Source: Chlorobium sp.
GTDB taxonomy: Bacteria; Bacteroidota; Chlorobiia; Chlorobiales; Chlorobiaceae
NCBI GenBank assembly: GCA_028282595.1
Contig: JANQHQ010000046.1
Span: forward strand, 1-64,000
Direction: 5' to 3'
Length of the DNA stretch: 64,000 nt
This document shows positions 1-8,098 of this stretch, one piece after another; within the stretch, counting starts at the first letter, position 1, and each line of letters starts with the position of its first letter. The notes beneath the pieces are model-generated. The model was not told where the DNA came from. It worked only from the letters and a program-made list of their open reading frames with translations, and searched no databases. A program made the translations under genes and the position numbers.

Positions 1-161
1 TCTATAACTGGAGCTTCAACATCCATGCCAGCACGCGGGCCCTCGCAGGGGCCGCAACACTAAGCCGATATTCTATAGGGCGTTACGCCATAACTATCCA
101 GTCCCGCGGACGGAAATCGTAGTCGACGGGGGAGGTGTGTGAAGGGTTGTGATGAAATGAT

Positions 162-210
162 TGTGTCATAATCGCACGATCTGCGCGCGCCCGTGCGCGG
201 TTATGACACA
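162..210. repeat. Long imperfect inverted repeat
   Basis: A perfect 10-bp inverted repeat, TGTGTCATAA (162-171) and TTATGACACA (201-210), encloses a second short pair CGCAC/GTGCG with a GC-rich loop. It lies downstream of the minus-strand secreted protein gene that ends at 275. It could be a factor-independent terminator without a T-run, or a protein-binding palindrome. Bases 1-161 hold a 39-codon open frame running in from the left edge on the plus strand (3-122) that I cannot identify, and nothing else I can support. Confidence 0.5.
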
Positions 211-274
211 GCGGGGTCGATGGTAAGACCGGGAAACCGGGGAAGGTGAGGGTGTGCGAGGTTCCTCAGGGGGG

Positions 275-880
275 TCAGATCGTCTGGGCGGTGATTTTGT
301 ACTGGCCTCCGGTGTGGAGCCCGGCTCTCGTGGTTTCGGAAAAGTCGAGCGTCATGCGGACGTTGCCTATTGTGGCTTCCGCTGTTCCGATGCCGTTGAG
401 GCTGGTGTTGATGTTCGTGCCGGAGTGTCCGTAGTTGTCCTCGATCTTTATGCTGCCCGATCCTTCGGCTATAGTGATTTTCGACGGACCGGAAACAAGC
501 TCGTTGCGTGTCACGGTAATGGATACCTTGGCGTTTCCGGAAGGAGAGAGGCCGCGTATCGCCCAGACATTCGGCAGGTTGACTGAAACCCTGCTGGGAA
601 TCGAAAGTTCCGCTTCCGTAGCGATGTCGCTGTCGCCCGTTGTTGTGCCGTCCCACTGGACGTTGAAATCCGCCGCGCCCTCGTCGATCGCCGAGGTGAA
701 CTCCTCGAAATTGATCGTCAGGCCGGAATAGTAGTGGAGAATGATGCAGTTGGGGAGCTTTATCGATACGTTCGTCGTAGCGACGGCGTTTCCGCCTCCG
801 TTGTCGTCGTCGTCATCGTCGTCGGCCAGTACGGCCGGGCTCGGGAAAAGCAAAGCCAGCGATGCGATGGTGCAGAGCAA
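275..880 (-). CDS. Secreted hypothetical protein, Asp-rich N-terminus
   Basis: This encodes a roughly 200-residue exported protein of unknown function. The N-terminus is a signal peptide (a hydrophobic stretch ending in SPAVLA), followed by seven consecutive Asp and a Gly/Asn-rich linker. The rest looks like a beta-rich extracellular domain with many Ser/Thr/Ile/Val and no Cys pairs. The only standard start in frame is a TTG at 880, which leaves a signal peptide with no basic N-region. A good AGGAG ribosome site lies 7 nt before an in-frame ATC codon at 898-896, from which the peptide would begin IDWRKTLLCTI, a more typical signal peptide. The true start may be that codon. The gene is divergent from cobU. 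I do not recognise a family. Confidence 0.6.
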   Translation of the reverse strand: MLCTIASLALLFPSPAVLADDDDDDDNGGGNAVATTNVSIKLPNCIILHYYSGLTINFEEFTSAIDEGAADFNVQWDGTTTGDSDIATEAELSIPSRVSVNLPNVWAIRGLSPSGNAKVSITVTRNELVSGPSKITIAEGSGSIKIEDNYGHSGTNINTSLNGIGTAEATIGNVRMTLDFSETTRAGLHTGGQYKITAQTI

Positions 881-986
881 TGTTTTCCGCCAGTCGATGG
901 GAACACTCCTGTCCTGGGGTTGAAAAGAAGCCTCCGGGTATATACCTGAGAGTACCTTTAATTTTACCGAAATATTGTCTCATATC

Positions 987-1014
987 AAAAAAACGCTCCG
1001 GTCGGCCGTTTTTT
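987..1014. terminator. Possible bidirectional hairpin with A- and T-tracts
   Basis: AAAAAACG and CGTTTTTT flank an 11-nt GC-rich loop, giving a hairpin with a T-run on both strands. It sits between two divergent genes, so a conventional terminator role is unexpected; it could end an upstream leader transcript or act as an attenuator ahead of cobU. No cobalamin riboswitch could be recognised between it and cobU. Confidence 0.35.
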
Positions 1015-1135
1015 GGAGAGTACGGTTTTTGTTTCTTTCTTTTGTGGTTGGCGAACCGGCCGGTCGAACCGGGCCGGGTAATAATTGTCCGTAGCGGGTT
1101 TCGGCCTGCGGTAACGGCGGCTGTCTGTCACGAGG

Positions 1136-1651
1136 ATGAAGGATGTTATTTTTCTGACCGGAGGAGCCAGAAGCGGGAAAAGCGCTTTTGCGCTGGATTG
1201 TGCCGCAAGGTACGGGCGGAAAGCCTTTCTCGCCACGGCCGAGGCGTTCGACGAGGAGATGGCCCGTCGCATCCGGAAACATCGCGAGGAGCGGGGCGCG
1301 TCATTTGTGACGATCGAGGAGCCGCTCGATATCGACCGGGCGCTTTTGAAGCTGCCGCCGGACATCGATGTGGTCGTTCTCGACTGTCTGACCGTCTGGT
1401 TGGGCAACCTCATGCATCGCGTTGGCCGGGAGCGTGAGATCGGCGACCGTATCGAGCGTTTTCTCGGCGTGCTCTGCAAGCCCCCGGTCAATATGATCGT
1501 GGTGACCAACGAGGTCGGCATGGGGATCGTGCCGGAAAACGCCATGGCGAGAGATTTCAGGGACATGGCCGGAAGCCTGAACCGGAAAGCGGCGGCGGTT
1601 TCCACCGAAGCTTGGTTGCTCTGCAGCGGACTGCCTCTGCGGCTGAAATAG
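1136..1651 (+). CDS. cobU: Adenosylcobinamide kinase / adenosylcobinamide-phosphate guanylyltransferase
   Basis: CobU phosphorylates adenosylcobinamide and then transfers GMP from GTP to give adenosylcobinamide-GDP, an activated intermediate of cobalamin nucleotide-loop assembly. The 171-residue protein has the family length. It shows the P-loop GGARSGKS at residues 9-16, [14 protein letters not shown], where the guanylylated His of the second reaction lies nearby (KHREERG), and the Walker B-like [14 protein letters not shown]. It is the first gene of a compact plus-strand group cobU-cobT-hydrolase-cobS, with cobT starting 40 nt downstream. The ATG at 1136 directly begins the conserved [10 protein letters not shown] strand. 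Confidence 0.95.
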   Translation: MKDVIFLTGGARSGKSAFALDCAARYGRKAFLATAEAFDEEMARRIRKHREERGASFVTIEEPLDIDRALLKLPPDIDVVVLDCLTVWLGNLMHRVGREREIGDRIERFLGVLCKPPVNMIVVTNEVGMGIVPENAMARDFRDMAGSLNRKAAAVSTEAWLLCSGLPLRLK

Positions 1652-1691
1652 CCTGGGGAATGTTGAATCGTTAAAAAGAAAAAGAGCTTCC

Positions 1692-2753
1692 ATGAACGAG
1701 CAGTTTCAGGATCTTCTCGCATCGATCGAACCGGTCGATATGTCCCGCGCCGTGGCGATACAGGCCCGTCTCGATGATCTTACCAAACCCAGGGGGAGCC
1801 TCGGCCGCCTCGAGGAGATCGCGCTGCAATACGCGCTGGCGAGAGGACCCGGAAAACCGGTCCTGAACAAGAAGAAGGTGTTCTGCTTTGCGGGGGATCA
1901 CGGTGTGGCCGCCGAGGGGGTATCGGCGTATCCCGCGGAAGTGACTCCCCAGATGGTTTACAACATGCTCGAGGAGGGGGCGGCGATCAACGTTCTCGCC
2001 GGGCTTGCCGGAGCGGACCTCGACGTGGTGGATATGGGCGTGAATCACGATTTTCCCGATCGCTCCCGCCTGAGGAAATACAAGGTCCGGCACGGTTCTT
2101 CGAACATCGCCGCCGGGCCCGCGATGTCGACGGATGAAGCGGTGCGCTCGATCATGGCGGGGGCCGGCCTCGCACGCGAGGCCGGGGAGCAGGGATACGA
2201 TCTCCTGGCAACGGGGGAGATGGGCATCGCCAACACCACGCCCGCAACGGCCCTGTACGCGTCCCTGCTCGATCTGCCGCCCGAAACGATCACCGGAAGG
2301 GGAACCGGAATCGACGACGCCACGCTCGCCCGCAAAACCGCCGTGATCAGAAGGGCCCTCGCGGTGAACGCGGATGTTTCGGTTTCGCCGCTGGAAAAGC
2401 TTGCAGCGCTCGGCGGGTTCGAGATCGCCGGAATCTGCGGTCTGATTCTCGGTGCGGCCGCCGTTCGCATACCGGTCGTGGTGGACGGCTTCATCTCCTC
2501 GGCCGCGGCGGTTGCCGCCATGCAGCTTTCCTTCGGGGTTTCCGATTATCTTTTTTTCAGTCACCTTTCGAATGAACAGGGGCATGGCGCCGTCATGAGC
2601 CGGATAGGAGCGAGGCCCATACTCGATCTCGACCTCCGCCTCGGCGAGGGAACCGGCGCGGCGCTCGCCATGCAGGTCATCGAAGCCTCCGTCAGGATCT
2701 ACAACGACATGGCCACCTTCGGCTCGGCCAACGTTTCCGAAAAGAAATCGTAA
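1692..2753 (+). CDS. cobT: Nicotinate-nucleotide--dimethylbenzimidazole phosphoribosyltransferase
   Basis: CobT makes alpha-ribazole phosphate from nicotinate mononucleotide and a lower-ligand base such as dimethylbenzimidazole, in the cytoplasm. The 353 residues match the family length. Landmarks are [11 protein letters not shown] near residue 35, [17 protein letters not shown] near 75, [15 protein letters not shown] near 180, GRGTGIDD near 200, and the catalytic Glu in [13 protein letters not shown] near the C-terminus. It lies between cobU and a hydrolase gene that begins 11 nt after its stop. The product is joined by CobS to the CobU product. Confidence 0.96.
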   Translation: MNEQFQDLLASIEPVDMSRAVAIQARLDDLTKPRGSLGRLEEIALQYALARGPGKPVLNKKKVFCFAGDHGVAAEGVSAYPAEVTPQMVYNMLEEGAAINVLAGLAGADLDVVDMGVNHDFPDRSRLRKYKVRHGSSNIAAGPAMSTDEAVRSIMAGAGLAREAGEQGYDLLATGEMGIANTTPATALYASLLDLPPETITGRGTGIDDATLARKTAVIRRALAVNADVSVSPLEKLAALGGFEIAGICGLILGAAAVRIPVVVDGFISSAAAVAAMQLSFGVSDYLFFSHLSNEQGHGAVMSRIGARPILDLDLRLGEGTGAALAMQVIEASVRIYNDMATFGSANVSEKKS

Positions 2754-2764
2754 CCGCTTCGGGC

Positions 2765-3670
2765 ATGGAAAATTTTTCAGGCATCCGGGAGAACGTGGCC
2801 GACGCGGACAGCAGGTTCGTCGAATGCGGCGGATTCCGGGTGCACTACAAGCTTTTCGGCGAGGGCGAACCTCTTCTGGTGCTGCTGCACGGCAGTTTTC
2901 TGAGTATCCGTTCCTGGCGGAAGGTTCTTGGGCCTCTGGCGGAAAACGCCACCGTGCTGGTGTTCGACCGCCCGGCGTTCGGCCTTACCTCGAAGCCGCT
3001 TCCCGGAAAGGAGGGAGCGCCGCGTTACAGCCCGGAAGCGCAGAGCGATCTGGTTGTGGATCTCATGCGGCAACTGGGATTCGACAAGGGTGTGCTTGTC
3101 GGAAACTCGACCGGAGGAACACTCGCGCTTCTTACGGCGCTGCGTCATCCCGACGCCGTGCAGGGGCTGGTGCTGGCTGGCGCGATGGTCTACAGCGGCT
3201 ACGCGACCAGCGGGGTGCCCCGGCCGGTTCTCCCGGTTCTGAAATTCATGACGCCGGTTTTCTCTCGGGTGATGAAGTTTCTGATCACCCGCCTCTACGA
3301 CCGGAACATCAGGGGATTCTGGCACGATCCCCGGAAGCTGTCCGACGAAACCCTCGCGGCGTTTCGAAAAGATCTGATGCAGGGGGACTGGTCCCGCGCT
3401 TTCTGGGAGCTTTTTCTCGAAACCCATCATTTGAGCCTGGCGGACAACATGTCGAGGGTGAGCGCGCCCTCGCTGGTCGTGACGGGTGAACACGATCGTA
3501 CCGTGAAGACGGAGGAAAGCCTGCGGCTGGCCCGCGAACTTCCCGGAGCGGAGCTTTCGGTGATTCCCCGGTGCGGTCATCTTCCGCAGGAGGAGTCGCC
3601 CGACGGTTTTGTCGATGTGGTCCGCGCTTTTCTGAAAACGATATCCCTCTCATGCCGAAAGGACTCGTAA
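2765..3670 (+). CDS. Alpha/beta-fold hydrolase within the cobalamin operon
   Basis: This is a 301-residue cytoplasmic alpha/beta hydrolase with a complete likely catalytic triad: the nucleophile elbow GNSTG (about residue 118), the acid in GEHDRTV and the His in CGHLPQEE. The oxyanion-hole motif LHGSF is near residue 41. Sequence alone does not give the substrate. It is embedded in the cob operon: it starts 11 nt after cobT and its last 19 nt overlap the start of cobS, so translation is probably coupled. A role in handling a corrinoid intermediate or a phosphate/ester is an inference from position only. No CobC-type phosphatase for alpha-ribazole phosphate is seen in the window. Confidence 0.88.
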   Translation: MENFSGIRENVADADSRFVECGGFRVHYKLFGEGEPLLVLLHGSFLSIRSWRKVLGPLAENATVLVFDRPAFGLTSKPLPGKEGAPRYSPEAQSDLVVDLMRQLGFDKGVLVGNSTGGTLALLTALRHPDAVQGLVLAGAMVYSGYATSGVPRPVLPVLKFMTPVFSRVMKFLITRLYDRNIRGFWHDPRKLSDETLAAFRKDLMQGDWSRAFWELFLETHHLSLADNMSRVSAPSLVVTGEHDRTVKTEESLRLARELPGAELSVIPRCGHLPQEESPDGFVDVVRAFLKTISLSCRKDS

Positions 3671-4398
3671 CGGCCCTGCGGACCCTGTCCGCCCTGCCGG
3701 TGCCGGGCCGGGACTCCGGGCGTTTCAGCGACGCCTTCTACTGGTTTCCGGTTGCCGGTCTGCTTCTGGGCCTGCTGCAGGCCGGCAGCGGCGCGCTCGC
3801 CATGACGACGGTCTGGCCGGAATTCTCGGCGGCGGCGGTTCTTCTGACGGGGATTCTCTTGACACGCGGTATCCACCTCGACGGTCTGGCCGATTCGGCC
3901 GACGGTTTTTTCGGCGGGCACGACGCCGAAACGCGCCTGAGAATCATGAAGGACTCCTCGACCGGGACGTTCGGGGTTCTCGCGCTTGTACTGCTGCTGT
4001 TGTTCAAATGGACGGCTCTCGTCCAGCTTCTCGGCGCCGGACGCTACGACTGGGTCGTAAGCGGGGTGGTGCTTGCCCGGACGGTGCAGGTCGTTCTGGC
4101 CGCGCGGTTCCCCTATGCGCGCCGCGAAGGGGGGATTGCGGAGCATTTCGTGGCGGGCGCGGGAAGATCCCATATCGTGACGGTGCTTCTCGGCGCCCTC
4201 GTCATCGTTTTCGCTCTCATGCGCGTTGCGCCTCTGTCCACCATATCGGCGTTTGCCGCCGCATCGGTTGCCGGTGCTATTCTCGGCACGCTCGCCCTGC
4301 GCAAGATCGGGGGAGTGACCGGTGACGTGCTCGGCGCGTCGAGCGAATCGGCCGAGGCCCTTGTCTGGATAGCCGGAGCACTCCTTTTGCGATCCTGA
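3652..4398 (+). CDS. cobS: Adenosylcobinamide-GDP ribazoletransferase (cobalamin synthase)
   Basis: CobS is the integral membrane enzyme that condenses adenosylcobinamide-GDP with alpha-ribazole (phosphate) to yield adenosylcobalamin (phosphate). The 248-residue protein shows the family signature: N-terminal LRTLSALPVPG, FPVAGLLLG, and the acidic RGIHLDGLADSADGFFGG followed by RLRIMKDSSTGTFG, then several hydrophobic helices. The frame is open further upstream, but the ATG at 3652 gives the canonical N-terminus MPKGLVTALRTLSALP and overlaps the hydrolase stop by 19 nt. It is the last gene of the cobalamin group. Confidence 0.94.
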   Translation: MPKGLVTALRTLSALPVPGRDSGRFSDAFYWFPVAGLLLGLLQAGSGALAMTTVWPEFSAAAVLLTGILLTRGIHLDGLADSADGFFGGHDAETRLRIMKDSSTGTFGVLALVLLLLFKWTALVQLLGAGRYDWVVSGVVLARTVQVVLAARFPYARREGGIAEHFVAGAGRSHIVTVLLGALVIVFALMRVAPLSTISAFAAASVAGAILGTLALRKIGGVTGDVLGASSESAEALVWIAGALLLRS

Positions 4399-4710
4399 CA
4401 CGTTCCCGAATCCGGTATCTTTCCGGCGGCTTTCGGCTCACGCTCTCCCCGTCCGGCTCCCCGGTCCGCGTCATTTCGCCGGGGACGCGGCGCGGTTACG
4501 GGCACCTCTATTTACTGTATTCCGCGTTTCAATTGCTTCGTTGAGCGGTGCTCAAAATTCCTGTTGTTAAATTAAGAGCATATGCTTATAATCATGGGCG
4601 ATTGAACAGTTGTCCGGTTGATGGAGCATATAACCCGACTCTTGTGGCGAGGCGGGGAAAACGCAGTCCGCACGGCATTTACAGGTAATAATCAGAAAGA
4701 AAAGAGAGAT
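4399..4710. other. Intergenic region cobS to osmC-like gene
   Basis: About 310 bases without a recognisable gene. The first 160 bases are GC-rich with no clear terminator. The right part is AT-richer and carries the promoter described at 4564-4592, leaving an untranslated leader of about 110 nt before the OsmC-family ATG. An upstream extension of the reading frame to 4618 has no family similarity and is not taken as coding. Confidence 0.5.
4564..4592 (+). promoter_or_regulatory. Sigma-70 type promoter for the OsmC-family gene
   Basis: TTGTTA at 4564-4569, a 17-nt spacer, and a perfect TATAAT at 4587-4592. A transcript starting near 4599 would carry a leader of about 110 nt. The spacer contains AGAGCATATGCT, a short near-palindrome that could be an operator. 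Confidence 0.6.
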
Positions 4711-5118
4711 ATGGGCAATACCATGATCATCACATCGGGAGGCGGCAAGAAGGTCAACGCCGAATACCGTGGCTTTACCATCGAAACCGACCAGTCGGCA
4801 AGGAACGGAGGTGAGGAATCGGCCCCCGAGCCTTTTTCGCTGTTTCTCGCCTCGATCGGTACCTGCGCCGGTATATACGTGTTCTCTTTTTGCCGGCAAC
4901 GCGACATTCCGGCCGACGGTATCCGCATCGTTCAGAACCATTACGGCAAGGAGGACGGCAGCGGTATAGGGAAAATAGCCATCGATATCGAAGTGCCCGA
5001 AGCGTTCCCGGAAAAATACCGCGACGCGCTCGTCAAAGCCGCCAATCTCTGCGCGGTGAAGAAACATATCCAGGACCCTCCGGTTTTCGAGGTCGCCACG
5101 AAGGTCACCCGCGGCTGA
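4711..5118 (+). CDS. OsmC family peroxiredoxin-like protein
   Basis: A 135-residue OsmC/Ohr-superfamily protein, a family of small cytoplasmic thiol peroxidases acting on organic hydroperoxides. Two Cys are in family positions: one in SIGTCAGIY (about residue 53) and one in ANLCAVKKH (about residue 112). The segment EPFSLFLASIGTCAG is the usual OsmC helix. The frame extends upstream to 4618, but family similarity begins near MIITSGGGKKV and the ATG at 4711 has a purine-rich AAAGAGAG in front. Peroxidatic activity is likely but not shown. Confidence 0.88.
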   Translation: MGNTMIITSGGGKKVNAEYRGFTIETDQSARNGGEESAPEPFSLFLASIGTCAGIYVFSFCRQRDIPADGIRIVQNHYGKEDGSGIGKIAIDIEVPEAFPEKYRDALVKAANLCAVKKHIQDPPVFEVATKVTRG

Positions 5119-5156
5119 AAACCGACTGTTTTACCAACTGAAAAACACAGACGACA

Positions 5157-6176
5157 ATGAGTAACAACGCGGTTTCACCGTCGTACGAGGCGCCGCTGCG
5201 ATTGCGGAACTTCCATATCACCTTTTTTGCTATCGTTCTCGGCATGGCGGGTTTTTCTCTCGCGGTTCAGAAGGTGGGGGGGCAGGACGGCGCGGGCATT
5301 CTTCCCGTGCTCGAAACGCCGGCGACGGTTCTTCTCTACGTTACGATCGCCCTGTTCGTTCTGGTAGGGCTGATCTATGCCGCCAAGCTGGTGCGTCATC
5401 CCGACACCCTGGCAAAGGAGTTCAACCATCCGGTGAAGATCAACTTCTTTCCACTGATAGCGAAAGTTCTGCTGGTGCTCAGCGTGGCGTATCTCGACCG
5501 CAACATGCAGGTGTCGTTCTACCTCTGGTCGGCCGGGACGTTTCTGCAGTTTGTCGCGTCGATCGTGATAATTTCCATCTGGATACGTCACACGCATTTC
5601 AAGGTGGAGCATATGACTCCGGGATGGTTCATTCCCATTGTCGGATCGCTGATCGTGCCGATCGCCGGCGTGCCACACGGTTTCATCGAAATTTCGTGGT
5701 TCTTCTTCGCGGTCGGTCTGGTTTTCTGGATCGCTCTGTTCACGATCGTCATGTACCGCATGTTTTTCCACTCGCCGATTCCGGACAGGCTGCTGCCGAC
5801 GCTGTTCATACTGTTCGCGCCACCCGCCATCGCATTTATCGCCTATGCGAAACTTGCCGGCCTCATGGGCCCGGACGGCACCGGTCTCGACGCCTTTGCG
5901 CGGATCATGTACTACTTCTCGCTGTTCATGTTCATCCTGATACTGTTCAAGGTGCAGATTCTCGCCAGGATCAACTTTTTCCTTTCCTGGTGGGCATACT
6001 CCTTTCCGCTGGCGGCGAAGACCCTGGCGACCGTAGCGATGCTGCACATGACACACAGCGCGTTCTACAAGAACCTCGCGCTGTTCGAGCTCGGCCTTCT
6101 CGCGCTGGTCATAGTTCTTCTGATCGTGGTTACTTCCAGGGCGATCGCGAACGCGGAGATCTGCGTGGAAGACTGA
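5157..6176 (+). CDS. TehA/SLAC1-family membrane transporter
   Basis: A 339-residue polytopic inner-membrane protein with about ten hydrophobic helices, resembling the tellurite-resistance/dicarboxylate transporter (TDT) family that includes TehA and plant SLAC1 anion channels. Typical features are the N-terminal LRNFHITFFAIVLGMAGFSL, TPGWFIPIVGSLIVPIAG in the middle, and SWWAYSFPLAAKTLATVAM toward the C-terminus. The substrate cannot be told from sequence; anion or dicarboxylate transport is the family expectation. It is followed by a strong hairpin terminator, so it ends its transcription unit. Confidence 0.85.
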   Translation: MSNNAVSPSYEAPLRLRNFHITFFAIVLGMAGFSLAVQKVGGQDGAGILPVLETPATVLLYVTIALFVLVGLIYAAKLVRHPDTLAKEFNHPVKINFFPLIAKVLLVLSVAYLDRNMQVSFYLWSAGTFLQFVASIVIISIWIRHTHFKVEHMTPGWFIPIVGSLIVPIAGVPHGFIEISWFFFAVGLVFWIALFTIVMYRMFFHSPIPDRLLPTLFILFAPPAIAFIAYAKLAGLMGPDGTGLDAFARIMYYFSLFMFILILFKVQILARINFFLSWWAYSFPLAAKTLATVAMLHMTHSAFYKNLALFELGLLALVIVLLIVVTSRAIANAEICVED

Positions 6177-6191
6177 CGACATCTTTTTCGG

Positions 6192-6222
6192 AAAGCCGGC
6201 GGGAATGCTCATGCCGGCTTTT
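6192..6222 (+). terminator. Rho-independent terminator
   Basis: AAAGCCGGC (6192-6200) pairs with GCCGGCTTT (6213-6221) around a 12-nt loop and runs into TTTT. It lies 16 nt after the transporter stop codon. Confidence 0.75.
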
Positions 6223-6262
6223 CTGTTGAAAGATAATGGGCATATGCTAACAAATAAAAGGC

Positions 6263-6712
6263 ATGAAAGGAAGACATCGGGCCGGGAGACCTAAAAGCTG
6301 CCGCTGGGTTAAGGAGATGCCCAAGGTGCGCAGGTTCAAGCCGCAGGGAGTGCCCGTTACCGGTCTCGAAGAGGTCTCCCTGACGGTCGACGAGCTCGAA
6401 GCGCTCAGACTGGCCGATCTCGAAGGTCTCTATCAGTCCGAGGCGGCTGAAAAAATGAACGTCTCGCGCCAGACCTTCGGCCGTATCATCGACGCCGCCC
6501 GTAAAAAGGTGGCCGACGGGCTCGTGAACGGAAAAATGGTGATCATCGAAGGCGGCGTGGTCGTCAGGAGACAGAAGCTTGCAGTCGTCGGGGACGAACA
6601 GTGCATCTGTACGGCGTGCGGGTTCGAGGCCGGGCGCATTCGCGGCGTTCCCTGCCGCGAAACCGAATGCCCCGAATGCGGCGGGATCATGGTACGCAAG
6701 GGGCTCTGCTGA
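6263..6712 (+). CDS. DUF134 family helix-turn-helix protein with C-terminal zinc ribbon
   Basis: A 149-residue protein with a DUF134 domain, a sigma-factor-region-4-like helix-turn-helix (LTVDELEALRLADLEGL, then QSEAAEKMNVSRQTFGRII at about residues 58-76). The N-terminus GRPKSCRWV and KFRP-like RRFKPQGVP are typical of the family and support the start at 6263. The C-terminal 40 residues hold four paired Cys (CICTAC and CPECGG plus one extra Cys), probably a zinc ribbon. A DNA-binding regulator is likely; the target is unknown. The next gene starts 19 nt downstream, suggesting an operon. Confidence 0.88.
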   Translation: MKGRHRAGRPKSCRWVKEMPKVRRFKPQGVPVTGLEEVSLTVDELEALRLADLEGLYQSEAAEKMNVSRQTFGRIIDAARKKVADGLVNGKMVIIEGGVVVRRQKLAVVGDEQCICTACGFEAGRIRGVPCRETECPECGGIMVRKGLC

Positions 6713-6731
6713 ACCGGAAACCGGAGAAACG

Positions 6732-7865
6732 ATGACGAAGCACGGGATTTCGGGATTTTTCAGGGCCGCATGTTCTCTTGCGGTCCTCTTTTTCGGCTCG
6801 TCGTGCTCGTCCGGAACACAGGAGTCCGGAAGGACGGCGGTCGCTCCGGTTGCCGCCGAATCGCTGCAGGTGGCCTACCGCAACGGGAAGTTCGGCTATA
6901 TCGATCCGCGCGGAACGATGGTCATCGAGCCGCGGTTCGATATCGCCTACATCTTCAGGGACGGCCTGGGGCCGGTCAAGATCGGGGACCGGTGGGGGTT
7001 TATCGATTCGACCGGCTCCTGGGTCGTGGAGCCGCAATACGAGCGGCTTACGCCGTTCAGGAACGGTTTCGCGCGCGTCCATGTCGAGGGCGGGCAGATG
7101 TATATCCGCAAGGACGGCTCGCAGGTGGGGGATCTTCCGGTCGATTTCGGGTACCATTTTTCCGAGGGTCTCGCTTTCGTCAAGGTGAACGGGCTCTACG
7201 GAGCGATCGACACGAGCGGCGCGATGGTCATCGAGCCCTCCTTCGAACTCGGGTATTTCTTTTCGCACGGCCTGGGGCTTGTCAGGCAATCCGGAATGTG
7301 GGGCTACATCGACCGGACGGGGAAGATGGCCGTTCCTCCGGTCTATGCCGGGGCGGACAATTTCTGGGGAAGCCGGGCCAGGGTTCTGGTCGAAGGCAAG
7401 TGGGGCTTCATCGACACGACCGGCACCGTGGTCATCGAACCCCGTTACGATGATACCGGGAGCTTCATCGAAGGCCGGGCAAGAGTCATGTCGGACGGCA
7501 AATGGGGGTTCATAGACAGCAGCGGCGTGCAGGTGGCGGACTTCCTCTACGACAGGGCGGAGAACTACTCCGGAGGCTACGCCCGCGTTCAGGTGCGCAA
7601 TCGGTGGGGATTTCTCGACAGGTCGGGAAACGAGGCCGTTCCTCCGCGGTTCCGTGACGTGAAGCCGTTCAGGGCAGGCCTGGCGCCCGTCAGGCCTGCC
7701 ACGAAATGGGGATATGTCGATACGGCGGGGGCGATGGTTATCGAACCCCGTTTCAGTCGGGCGGAGAGTTTTTACAGGGGGCTTGCAAAGGTCACCTTCA
7801 AGGGCGTACAGGCCTATATCGACCGTACGGGACGCGTGGTATGGAGCGAGGAACCGCTGCGATGA
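6732..7865 (+). CDS. WG-repeat lipoprotein
   Basis: A 377-residue exported lipoprotein built almost wholly of WG (KWG-type) beta repeats. The signal peptide ends in a lipobox FGSSC (Cys about residue 25). About eight or nine repeats of roughly 40-45 residues follow, recognisable by GKWGFIDTTG, GYIDRTG and MVIEPRF-type units. WG repeats form propeller-like or beta-helical binding surfaces; no catalytic motif is visible. The ATG at 6732 is chosen because it starts the signal peptide directly; the longer open frame overlaps the preceding gene. It is likely co-transcribed with the DUF134 regulator. Confidence 0.85.
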   Translation: MTKHGISGFFRAACSLAVLFFGSSCSSGTQESGRTAVAPVAAESLQVAYRNGKFGYIDPRGTMVIEPRFDIAYIFRDGLGPVKIGDRWGFIDSTGSWVVEPQYERLTPFRNGFARVHVEGGQMYIRKDGSQVGDLPVDFGYHFSEGLAFVKVNGLYGAIDTSGAMVIEPSFELGYFFSHGLGLVRQSGMWGYIDRTGKMAVPPVYAGADNFWGSRARVLVEGKWGFIDTTGTVVIEPRYDDTGSFIEGRARVMSDGKWGFIDSSGVQVADFLYDRAENYSGGYARVQVRNRWGFLDRSGNEAVPPRFRDVKPFRAGLAPVRPATKWGYVDTAGAMVIEPRFSRAESFYRGLAKVTFKGVQAYIDRTGRVVWSEEPLR

Positions 7866-8098
7866 TCCCCGGACCGCCGGGCGGCAGGGTCCTGATTGCG
7901 TGATCCGGGCCTCTGCACGGGAAAAACGGTTGCACCTTTGGGCGTGGTTTCGCTTATTACAGCGATGTGATCCTGATACCCGCGCCGGGCGGGAAGGCAC
8001 CGCACGGTGACCGGCCGGATGCCGCCGGCGTTTTTCTCGGGTGCGGCTCCGTTCCGTCTCTGTCACGGCGGTCCGCTGTTTCATTCATCCACTCCGTC

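Noticed and set aside
782..830. Microsatellite-driven phase variation at the Asp-repeat of the secreted protein
   Set aside because: The repeat unit is a trinucleotide, so changes would not shift the reading frame.
1020..1135. Possible cobalamin riboswitch before cobU
   Set aside because: No B12-box or conserved core sequence could be found in the leader.
4500..4510. GGGCACCTCTA matching the MITE terminal repeat
   Set aside because: The match stops after 11 bases, there is no partner repeat, and similar 10-base matches occur within the sufC and rlmI coding sequences, so chance is likely.
4618..4710. Upstream extension of the OsmC-family gene
   Set aside because: Sequence has no family similarity and overlaps the predicted leader; the ATG at 4711 fits better.
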